From NCBI GenBank assembly GCA_027009865.1, contig JALVCR010000168.1, positions 1 to 10,377 of the forward strand: 10,377 bases of DNA, given 5' to 3'. Below, piece after piece: positions 1 to 7,000 of the stretch. Origin of the DNA: Campylobacterales bacterium. GTDB lineage: Bacteria; Campylobacterota; Campylobacteria; Campylobacterales; JAADDG01. The position numbers and the translations under genes were made by a program. Under the pieces are notes generated by a model. The model worked only from the letters and a program-made list of their open reading frames with translations. It had not been told where the DNA came from and searched no databases. The number at the start of each line of letters is the position of its first letter. Position 1 is the stretch's first letter.

Positions 1-109
1 AAGGTGGAGTTCCTCCCACGCTTTTAAATGCTCTAACAGGAGAATCGACTCCGCCTGGGATATACTTTTTTGCTTCATTAAAAGCTTCGATACTCTTTTT
101 TAGATTCAT
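1..109 (-). CDS. hemL: Glutamate-1-semialdehyde 2,1-aminomutase, N-terminal part (cut by window edge)
   Basis: Only the first 36 codons are present; the gene continues left of the window. The start ATG lies at 109-107 on the minus strand, preceded by an AAAGGG ribosome binding site at 120-115, five bases away. The translated start reads MNLKKSIEAF, then KKYIPGGVDSPVRAFKSVGG. The IPGG(V)xSPVRAFxxVGG block is the hallmark N-terminus of HemL, the PLP-dependent enzyme that turns glutamate-1-semialdehyde into 5-aminolevulinate in C5-pathway haem synthesis in the cytoplasm. The catalytic lysine region is outside the window. The start codon overlaps the stop of the upstream cytochrome gene (ATGA, 109-106), so the two are translationally coupled. 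Family assignment is close to certain despite the short length. Confidence 0.95.
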   Translation of the reverse strand, partial: MNLKKSIEAFNEAKKYIPGGVDSPVRAFKSVGGTPP

Positions 110-468
110 TTTTTCCCTTTCTTTTGATTTTTTATATAGTAATACAGACTTTCTATCTCCTTTGCAGTTAGAAAGTAGGTGGGCATTACTTTGTGCCTTT
201 TTTTAAAGCTTTTGAAGAACTCTATTTTTGAAATATTATTTATTTTTGGAGCTTTAAGCTCTTTTGCTATTTTCTTTTTTGAATCTCTTTTTTTTATAAA
301 ATATTTTGCTATTATTTTTCCCTCTCCCCTCTCTCCGTGGCATTTATCACATCCGATTCCTCTTGGATTTTTATAGAGCATTTTTGCATACTCTCTATCG
401 CTTATAAAAGACTCATCAGCTTGTATAAAAAGCGCAAAAATAAGAAGAAAAAGGCTTCTTTTCATCAT
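106..468 (-). CDS. Small periplasmic monohaem c-type cytochrome
   Basis: A 120-residue protein with a hydrophobic signal peptide (residues 1-17, probable cleavage after the alanine of FIQA). One CxxCH haem-attachment motif (C40, C43, H44 in GCDKCHGERGEG) is followed by a likely distal haem ligand, M95, in KVMPTYFLT. The CHGxxGxG and MPxxxLT pattern is typical of class I cytochromes c, which carry electrons in the periplasm. The tail is very lysine-rich (KNQKKGKK), so the protein should be basic. Two adjacent ATG codons compete as starts (468 and 465). The GAGG at 475-472 is 3 bases from the first but 6 from the second, so 465 (119 residues) may be the true start. The partner oxidase or reductase cannot be told. 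From memory, C. jejuni has a small gene (Cj0854c) in the same place between hemL and folD. Confidence 0.85.
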   Translation of the reverse strand: MMKRSLFLLIFALFIQADESFISDREYAKMLYKNPRGIGCDKCHGERGEGKIIAKYFIKKRDSKKKIAKELKAPKINNISKIEFFKSFKKRHKVMPTYFLTAKEIESLYYYIKNQKKGKK

Positions 469-489
469 TTACCTCTTTTTAAATGAAAA

Positions 490-502
490 TGATATAATAT
501 CA
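490..502. promoter_or_regulatory. Symmetric bidirectional extended -10 promoter for folD (+) and cytochrome-hemL (-)
   Basis: The 13-base palindrome TGATATAATATCA is centred on 496. On the plus strand it reads TG-A-TATAAT, a perfect extended -10 (hexamer 493-498), predicting transcription from about 505 and a folD leader of about 40 bases. On the minus strand the same bases read TG-A-TATTAT (hexamer 499-494), predicting transcription from about 487 and a 20-base leader for the cytochrome gene. No -35 hexamer is obvious, but T-rich runs lie upstream on the plus strand, which fits the usual sigma-70 promoters of Campylobacterota. It could also serve as an operator. Confidence 0.6.
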
Positions 503-545
503 CATTTTTTGGAAAGAATAAATCAAAAGCTATAAAGGCGAAATA

Positions 546-1391
546 ATGCATATTTTAGACGGTAAGGCGCTTTCGGATAAAATAAAAGAGAATATAAAAA
601 GAGAGACAAAAGAGCTGAAGGAAAAAGGCATAGTTCCGGGACTTGCTGTTATTTTGGTGGGAGATAATCCAGCAAGCCACACTTATGTTAGAATGAAAGA
701 GAAAGCCTGCGAGATGACCGGGATTTATTCGATAGTTCATAAAATGCCTCTTGATATAAGCGAGGAGAAGATTTTAGAGACTATAAGAATGATGAACAAC
801 AATCCCAATATTGACGGTATTTTGGTTCAGCTTCCTCTTCCTTCTCAAATAGATACCCAAAAAATATTAGACTCTATCGATCCAAGAAAGGATGTGGACG
901 GATTTCACCCTTTTAATGTGGGAAGACTTGTTTTGGGGCTTGACTGCTTTGTTCCTTGCACGCCTCTTGGAGTGATGAGGCTTTTAAAAGAGTATAACAT
1001 TGATGTAAAAGGGATGGATGCCTGTGTTGTGGGAGCGAGCAATATTGTAGGAAAACCTATGATGAACCTTTTGCTAAACAGTTTCGCTACGGTTGATATT
1101 TGCCATATCTATACAAAAAATTTAAAGTCTCATACAAAAAGAGCTGATATTTTGATAGTTGGAGTAGGCAAACCAAATCTAATCACTAAAGATATGGTAA
1201 AAGAGGGGGCGATAGTTATAGATATAGGAATAAACAGGCTTGAAAACGGAAAGCTTGTAGGAGATGTCGATTTTGAAAATGTAGCTCCTTTGACATCTTA
1301 TATAACTCCGGTTCCAGGAGGCGTGGGGCCGATGACTATAGCTATGCTTCTTGAAAATACTCTAAAGGCTGCAAAAGGAAGGTTAAAATAG
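546..1391 (+). CDS. folD: Bifunctional methylenetetrahydrofolate dehydrogenase / methenyltetrahydrofolate cyclohydrolase
   Basis: 281 residues, the usual FolD length. It interconverts 5,10-methylene-THF, 5,10-methenyl-THF and 10-formyl-THF in the cytoplasm, feeding purine and formyl-methionine synthesis. The substrate-site residues are all present: Y47 and K51 in TYVRMKEKAC, Q95 in GILVQLPLP, and D118 in KDVDGFHPFN. The Rossmann domain carries VVGASNIVGKPM (161-172), VGVGKP and DIGIN, and the C-terminal signature PVPGGVGPMT (255-264) is intact. Two positions that are arginine in E. coli FolD (VGRS and CHRFT) are alanine (164) and isoleucine (188) here. The H. pylori protein, as I recall it, shares these changes. 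The ATG follows an AAAGG at 534-538, seven bases away. It is the first gene of the plus-strand run and is driven by the symmetric promoter. Confidence 0.97.
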   Translation: MHILDGKALSDKIKENIKRETKELKEKGIVPGLAVILVGDNPASHTYVRMKEKACEMTGIYSIVHKMPLDISEEKILETIRMMNNNPNIDGILVQLPLPSQIDTQKILDSIDPRKDVDGFHPFNVGRLVLGLDCFVPCTPLGVMRLLKEYNIDVKGMDACVVGASNIVGKPMMNLLLNSFATVDICHIYTKNLKSHTKRADILIVGVGKPNLITKDMVKEGAIVIDIGINRLENGKLVGDVDFENVAPLTSYITPVPGGVGPMTIAMLLENTLKAAKGRLK

Positions 1392-2186
1392 ATGAAAGAT
1401 AAACTAAAAAAACTTTACGATTTTTCCAATACGTGGACTGGCACGATTATTATTGTATTGCTTGTGATATTTTTTGTAGCTCAAGCTTTTGTAATTCCAA
1501 GCGGTTCTATGAAAAGAACTCTTTTAATAGGAGATCATCTCTTTGTAAAGAAATTTGCTTACGGAGTTCCAATCCCCCATATTCCTTGGCTTGAGATTCC
1601 AGTTTTCCCAGATATTCATCACAACGGCCACTTAATAGAGGGCAAAAGGCCAAAAAGGGGGGATATAGTGGTTTTTAGATATCCTGGAAACCCCTCTATC
1701 CATTATGTAAAAAGATGCGTAGCCGTCGGGGGAGATATCATAGGAGTTTTAAATAAAGATTTGTATTTAAGGCCTCATGAAGGGGATGAGTATGTAAAAA
1801 AGCACTATGATAAGAGAGATATAGTCAAAATAGACGGAATGCTTTGGGTTAGAAATCCATACAAAAGGCTCTTTCCTGGAATTCAAAATGATCCAAGAAT
1901 CAAACCAAACGGCATCTATCCAGAACAGATTTTTAATTTCCCTCCGGTAAAAGTTCCAAAAGATCACTTCTTTATGATGGGGGATAACAGAGACCACTCA
2001 AATGACAGTAGATTTTGGGGAACCGTTCCTTACTCTCTTATAGTTGGAAAACCATGGTTTATCTATTTCTCTTGGGATAAGGATTATAAAATTAGATGGA
2101 ATAGGATAGGAAGATTTGTAGATACCGTTCAAAAAGATCCCAGATTCATAGACAAAAATGTCTCTTTGGGAGATGTTATCCAATGA
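1392..2186 (+). CDS. lepB: Signal peptidase I
   Basis: 264 residues. This membrane-anchored serine protease removes signal peptides from Sec (and Tat) exported proteins on the outer face of the inner membrane. One N-terminal transmembrane segment (about 16-32) is followed by box B PSGSMKRTL with nucleophile S39 (S40 of the PSxSM motif in shifted numbering), then box D YVKRCVAVGGD with general base K107. Box E is GDNRDHSNDSRFWGTVP (198-214). All catalytic boxes are complete. A roughly 70-residue segment between boxes D and E (about 120-190, with many K, H and P) is family-typical variation. It starts directly after the folD stop with no gap; an AGGAAGG at 1376-1382 inside folD is its ribosome binding site. 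Its 3' end overlaps the next gene by ATGA. Confidence 0.96.
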   Translation: MKDKLKKLYDFSNTWTGTIIIVLLVIFFVAQAFVIPSGSMKRTLLIGDHLFVKKFAYGVPIPHIPWLEIPVFPDIHHNGHLIEGKRPKRGDIVVFRYPGNPSIHYVKRCVAVGGDIIGVLNKDLYLRPHEGDEYVKKHYDKRDIVKIDGMLWVRNPYKRLFPGIQNDPRIKPNGIYPEQIFNFPPVKVPKDHFFMMGDNRDHSNDSRFWGTVPYSLIVGKPWFIYFSWDKDYKIRWNRIGRFVDTVQKDPRFIDKNVSLGDVIQ

Positions 2187-2827
2187 ATATAGTCGATTTA
2201 ATTCAAATTAGCGCCATGATTTTATCTTTAGCGGTAGCTATAATAGGCCATGAGATTATGCACGGACTTACAGCTTACAAATATGGAGATCCGACTGCAA
2301 GTTTAGCCGGAAGGCTTAGCATAAATCCGATAGTTCATGTAGATTTGGTGGGAACTATAATAGTTCCCGCGCTTCTTTACTTCTCTCATGCTCCTTTTCT
2401 TTTTGGATGGGCAAAGCCGGTTCCGGTGAATATGCAGGTGGTTATAAGAAACGGAGGATATGGGGGAGCTATTGCTGTTAGTTTGGCCGGAATAGCCTAT
2501 AATTTTCTTTTAGCCATTTTAGCTTCGGTTATTTTGGGATTTATGCCTCAGGCTAAGAGTCTGTTTGAAGCTTTTATTCAATCTTTTTTATATTTTACAG
2601 TTGTCTATAATGTGGTTTTGGGAGTTTTCAATCTTGTTCCTATCCCTCCGCTGGATGGAGCGAACGCTTTGATGTATCTTGCTATGAAGATGAAATTTTT
2701 TGCTTTTGCAGATTTTATGAGAAAGATTTTCCCTTACGGAATGATATTTTTGATAATTGTTTTGGCAACTCCGCTCTCTGATATAATTTTCTATCCCGCT
2801 TTTTATCTGATAAAGATTTTATTGTAG
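2183..2827 (+). CDS. Site-2-type intramembrane zinc metalloprotease, peptidase family M50
   Basis: 214 residues, almost entirely hydrophobic, with about five membrane segments. The zinc-binding HEIMH motif (H23, E24, H27) sits in the first long helix. The third zinc ligand region, NLVPIPPLDGA with D158, lies in a later helix. Between them are the GRLSINPxxHVDxxGT and FGWAKPVPVN blocks, which mark the compact bacterial S2P-like group without a PDZ domain, unlike RseP. Such proteases cut substrates within the membrane, often anti-sigma factors or signal-peptide remnants. The substrate here is unknown. Its start overlaps the lepB stop by ATGA, so signal peptidase and intramembrane protease are made together, which is suggestive because S2P enzymes can clear leftover signal peptides. 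That link is inference. Confidence 0.9.
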   Translation: MNIVDLIQISAMILSLAVAIIGHEIMHGLTAYKYGDPTASLAGRLSINPIVHVDLVGTIIVPALLYFSHAPFLFGWAKPVPVNMQVVIRNGGYGGAIAVSLAGIAYNFLLAILASVILGFMPQAKSLFEAFIQSFLYFTVVYNVVLGVFNLVPIPPLDGANALMYLAMKMKFFAFADFMRKIFPYGMIFLIIVLATPLSDIIFYPAFYLIKILL

Positions 2828-2834
2828 GTTTTCT

Positions 2835-3221
2835 ATGAGATTTTTTGTAAAAAAGCCTATTTTGGGATTTGAAGATATAAAAGAGATGGAGCTTGAGAGG
2901 ATAGATGATATTTTTATGAGTCTGAAAGATACAAAGAGTGATATCTTATTTACTTTAATAAATCCTCTCTCTTTGAGAGATTATAAAATAGAGATTCCAA
3001 AAAAGGATAGAGAGCTTCTTGAGATAGAAGATGGAAATTTGGTTTTAATTTTAAATACTATTATTTTAAACTCTCCGATAGAGGAGAGTGAAGTTAATTT
3101 TTTAGCCCCCTTTGTTTTTAATACCCAAAAAAGAGTAATGGCTCAGATTATTTTAGACAGCAGCAAATATCCAGATTTTAAACTTACCGATAAAATATCA
3201 AGATATTTAAAAAAGGGTTAA
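2835..3221 (+). CDS. fliW: Flagellar assembly factor FliW
   Basis: 128 residues, the usual FliW length. Family features are the N-terminal PILGFEDIKEMEL (8-20), the LFTLINPLSLRDYKIEI core (38-54) and the C-terminal VNFLAPFVFNTQKRVMAQ (87-104). No signal peptide or membrane segment is present, so it is cytoplasmic. FliW binds flagellin and the RNA-binding regulator CsrA; when flagellin is exported, freed FliW relieves or adjusts CsrA repression of flagellin mRNA. In C. jejuni fliW lies next to proC, as here (from memory). Its start lies 7 bases after the M50 stop with only a weak TAGG site, so translation may depend on coupling. Presence of fliW implies that the organism is flagellated and has CsrA. 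Confidence 0.9.
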   Translation: MRFFVKKPILGFEDIKEMELERIDDIFMSLKDTKSDILFTLINPLSLRDYKIEIPKKDRELLEIEDGNLVLILNTIILNSPIEESEVNFLAPFVFNTQKRVMAQIILDSSKYPDFKLTDKISRYLKKG

Positions 3222-3224
3222 AGA

Positions 3225-3971
3225 ATGAAATTATTGATAATAGGAACCGGCAAAATGGCCGAGGCGATAGTAGAGGGCGTTTATAAAGATATAGATGTGG
3301 AAGTTGCGGGAAGAGATAAAAAGAAGCTTGAATATTTTAAAAATAAATTTGGAGTATCTGTTAAACTTTTAGATTCTTTAAATATAGAAGATAGAAAAGT
3401 TTTGCTTGCCGTAAAGCCTTTTGCCCTAAGAGATGTATCTTTGAAATTAAACGGAGAGGCTGAAATTTTGATATCCATTTTAGCTGGAGTTTCGATAGAT
3501 ACTCTAAAAAAAAGCATAAAATCAAAACATTATATAAGAGCTATGCCAAATTTGGCCGCCGCTTATCAAAAATCGATGACAACTTTAACGGGAGATGAGG
3601 CTTTTAGGAAAGAGGCTTTGTTTATTTGCGAAAAATTTGGAAAAGCTTTGTGGCTTTCAAGCGAAAAAGAGCTTGATATCGCTACGGCGATTGCCGGAAG
3701 CGGTCCCGCTTTTTTGGCTCTGGTAGCTGAAAGTTTAGCCGATGGAGGCGTAAACTTGGGGCTTAAAAGAGCAGATAGCGAAATTTTGGTAAAGGGGCTT
3801 TTTGAGGGATTTTCTCCCCTTTTAAATAACAAAAGCTCATTTATGATAAAAAATGAGGTGATGAGTCCGGGCGGAACCACAGCTGCCGGAGTAGAGGCTT
3901 TGGAGAAAGGAAGCATTAGATACTCCTTTTTAAAAGCTGTAAAGAAGGCTTTTAAAAGAGCTAAAAAGTAA
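3225..3971 (+). CDS. proC: Pyrroline-5-carboxylate reductase
   Basis: 248 residues. It reduces pyrroline-5-carboxylate to proline with NAD(P)H, the last step of proline synthesis, in the cytoplasm. The nucleotide-binding GTGKMAEAI (7-15) opens the Rossmann domain. AVKP (62-65), RAMPNLAA (105-112) and AGSGPAF (157-163) follow in the expected order. The C-terminal dimerisation signature MSPGGTTAAGVEALEKG (213-229) is complete. At 248 it is slightly shorter than the common 260-275 residues, mostly through a compact N-terminal domain. It begins three bases after fliW, with the end of fliW (AAAAGGG, 3211-3217) as its ribosome binding site. It is the last housekeeping gene of the run before the pilus module. 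Confidence 0.96.
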   Translation: MKLLIIGTGKMAEAIVEGVYKDIDVEVAGRDKKKLEYFKNKFGVSVKLLDSLNIEDRKVLLAVKPFALRDVSLKLNGEAEILISILAGVSIDTLKKSIKSKHYIRAMPNLAAAYQKSMTTLTGDEAFRKEALFICEKFGKALWLSSEKELDIATAIAGSGPAFLALVAESLADGGVNLGLKRADSEILVKGLFEGFSPLLNNKSSFMIKNEVMSPGGTTAAGVEALEKGSIRYSFLKAVKKAFKRAKK

Positions 3972-3989
3972 TCTCTCTTTTGCCGATAT
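3964..3989 (+). promoter_or_regulatory. Candidate sigma-28 (FliA) promoter ahead of the pilus module
   Basis: GCCGATAT at 3982-3989 matches 7 of 8 bases of the sigma-28 -10 element GCCGATAA and fits the CGATWT form known in Campylobacter. A partial -35, AAAAGTAA at 3964-3971 (AAAGT of TAAAGTTT), lies 10 bases upstream, over the proC stop codon. Transcription would begin near 3996, about 30 bases before the GTG at 4026. This is a motif match only. The -10 also forms part of the left arm of the inverted repeat at 3978-4022, so the match could be incidental. Confidence 0.4.
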
Positions 3990-4022
3990 ACGGTTAGATA
4001 CTCTATCCGTATAAAGGCAAAA
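3978..4022 (+). repeat. Long imperfect inverted repeat (hairpin) covering the ribosome binding site of the next gene
   Basis: TTTTGCC (3978-3984) pairs with GGCAAAA (4016-4022). After a GA/AA internal loop, TATACGG (3987-3993) pairs with CCGTATA (4007-4013). Inside, TAGA (3995-3998) pairs with TCTA (4002-4005) around a TAC loop, giving 18 pairs in 45 bases. It fills most of the proC to 4026 gap. The AAAGG Shine-Dalgarno (4013-4017) of the following GTG-start gene lies in the right arm, with its GG paired. The arms end in T then A (TTTT...AAAA), the reverse of an intrinsic terminator. It may be a translational control hairpin, or an operator at the DNA level. Confidence 0.7.
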
Positions 4023-4025
4023 AAA

Positions 4026-7000
4026 GTGAAAAATTATATTCTTATTCTTCTTTTTGTAAATACTCTTTTTGCAAATTTTGTGGATACTTCAAGAATCAGA
4101 GATTTCTCTTTAAGATACGGGGGAGAGAATACAAATATAATAGGAGATTTCACTTTTACTGGAGCCTCGGTTTTATGCGTTAAAAACGGAAATGAGTGTG
4201 ATTGGAATTATGATGGATATCTTTATGATGCCGATACAAAGTATGTAAAGGATGATTCATCTTTTTCTCTAAATTCAGCTTCCGCTATTTTAAATTTACC
4301 ATCCGAAGTTACAAAAGATGATATTCAGTGGGCAGGGCTTTATTGGCAGGGACATATAGAGGGCTCTAATCCTTTGGATGCTGATGAAGAGATAGAGGGT
4401 TTTAACAGCGTTGTTTTAAAAACTCCAGATGGGGTTAAACATACAATTACAGCTCCTTTGGATGATAATAATTTTGTAAATTACTACTTTTTCAAAAGCG
4501 AAGATCAAAATCCAAAAGGATTTAGGTTTTTTTATCAATGTTTTGCGGATGTTACCTCTTTGGTAAAAAATAGCTACTCTAAACTACAAAAAACATTTAC
4601 CGTAGGCGAGATAAAAGCTACAAAAGGGGAAGATCCATATTTAGCTGATCCTCTATTTAGCTGGGGGAGAGTCAAATATGGACACTGGGGAGGATGGAGT
4701 CTGATTGTTGTTTATAAAAGATCTTCAAGCGATGAATCTTTGAAAAATATTTCCATATTTGACGGATTTAAATTTTTAATTCCAAGCTCCAATGAGCCAA
4801 GCAAAAGTATAGAGATACCGATTGAGGGATTTTTAACTCCTCTAAGCGGGAGAGTCGATTCAAGGCTTCTATTTTTTGCTATGGGGGGAGAGAAGAAGAT
4901 TCACAGAGACTCCATGCAAATTTACAAACAGCATGCGGGAATTTTCAAGAAAGTTTATAATGCGGTGAACTCAGAAAATAATGTTTTAAATGGAAGCGTC
5001 TCTTTTATGGGGGAGTATATAAATCCCTCAAGAGAGTATGTTCCGGGATTTGATTTGGATCTGTTTGATTCAAGCAATATTATGGAGAATGATCAGAATA
5101 AAACAAAACTAAAATTAAGCGCTATATTTAAAAGTCATAATGGAGATCAGGCTTTTACGGGAGTTATCGCTTTTTCTACAAAAATAAATTCTCCTTTGAT
5201 AGATAATTTTATAAAAACTTCAAACAAAGGAGCCGAGGAGATATTAAGACCCTCAGATGAGATAGAATATACATTAGATTTTAAAAACAGGGGAACTGAG
5301 AGAGCAAGCGATATTACTATTTATGATGATTTTAGAGAAAATAATTTAACTAAGTTTATAGATAACGATAAAGATTTTATTTTAAAATCTATAAGGCTCT
5401 CAGCTGACAATGATGATGCCCATTTTTATTGTTATAAAGGAGAAAATTGCGATTATGCTTTCAATTCTTCTCAAAATTGTAATATAGATATGGATGAAAA
5501 TGGTTCTGTTATAGGGGTTCACTGCACATTTGATTCATTGGATATAAATCATAGAAGGGTTATGAAATTTAAAATAAAAATAAGAAGTGATTTTATATCT
5601 CCAAACGATATTTTGGTTAAAAATATAGCCCACTCTAAATATAAAAATGCAAGAACAAACAAATGGGTGGAAGCTATAGGCAAGAGCAACCCTTACATAG
5701 CCGGAAGAATTAGAGGTATTTTGGTAGATAGCGGAAGTTTTGACGTAGTGGATAATGTTTTAGACGGTTATGTTCAAAATAAGGGGCTTAAAACAAAAAT
5801 AGCAAAAGAGAAGTATGATTTTGATATTGTTACACTGGATGCTTCTTTAAATCCAAAACCTTTTAACAACTATTCTGATATAACCTATTTATTTAGGTTA
5901 ATAGATCTTGATAATCCCTCTTACTCATATCTTTTAAAAGATGCTTCTTTAAATCCGGTTACGGCCGTTTTCCATAACGGAGGCAATTATGCAAGAACAT
6001 TAACCAAAGCCGTTATGCCCTCTTATGTTATAAAAAGAGCCAAACTTAAAATAAAATATCTAAATTTTGCAAAACTCTATAAAGAGAAGCATAATCCTTG
6101 CTTTGTAAATTCCAATAACTCCTCCAATATCAAAGGAATGCCCCAATGCGTAAATTCAAGCTCTCTTTATAAAATTTCTTTTGGAGAGGCAGCTTTTCAT
6201 AGATGCATTTTAGCAAACGGCTCTCCCTGCGCCTCTTCTCATCATGGAATTGGAAATTCTCCTTATGATCATATTTATGGCTGTTATGAATGCACTGCCG
6301 ATGCTTTGGGAAGCTATTTTATCTCAAGCGATGATTTTAGTATAAGACCCTATATGTTTGAATTAGATTTGCCCTCAAAAGAGGTTTCAGGGAAAAATTT
6401 TTCATTTAAAGCAAAAGCTTTGGATAGAGATTTAAATCCTATAACAAACTATAACGAAACACTAAATAGTTCCTATAAAATAGAGTATAAAGAGAGAAAA
6501 AGCGGATGTATAAAGGGAAATATAAATCTAAGCGGAGCCGATTTCTTAAATGGGGTGATAAACAAATCAACTTTTTATGATGAGATAGGAGTTGTTGATT
6601 TTAATATTTCGGAGGTTTTGGGAATAGAGTTTGCCTCTATTGATTTGGATGATACGCCAAAGAGTTTAAGGTTGATTCCTTCCGATTCTTCATCTGTAGA
6701 GTTTGTTCCAGATGGCTTTAAAGTGATTTGGAACCTTCAAAATGCCGATACCGCAAAAAATTATACATACTATTCAAACAATCTTTTAAATATGGGAGGA
6801 AAACTAAAAGTAGCTCTAAAAGCTAAAAACAGGCTTGGAAATGTGGTGAAAAACTATAACAGTTCTTGTTATGCAAAAGATTGCAATATAACCATATATT
6901 TTGATGCATCCGGAAGCGAAACTTCTGCTTTTGTTTTGAAATGGTTAGATTTTGACAATCCGTCTCATAAAAATGATAATGCTCTTGGGTTTAATTTGCC

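Noticed and set aside
179..376. 65-residue plus-strand open frame
   Set aside because: Antisense to the cytochrome gene; Phe/Ile-rich composition arises from reading the opposite strand of a lysine-rich gene.
490..502. Palindrome before folD as a Fur or PerR box
   Set aside because: It resembles half of TGATAATnATTATCA but is one base pair short per arm and diverges in the centre, whereas the match to back-to-back -10 elements is exact. Still possible as an overlapping operator.
1998..2183. 61-residue minus-strand open frame
   Set aside because: Antisense shadow of the lepB C-terminus, whose box E is intact on the plus strand.
3566..3916. 116-residue minus-strand open frame
   Set aside because: Antisense shadow of proC, with low-complexity Ser/Lys/Pro composition and no plausible start signal; proC motifs on the other strand are complete.
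3978..4022. Hairpin after proC as a rho-independent terminator
   Set aside because: No T-run follows the stem on the plus strand; the run after it is A, with the T-run on the 5' arm. On the minus strand there is no gene to terminate and only a mixed tail follows.
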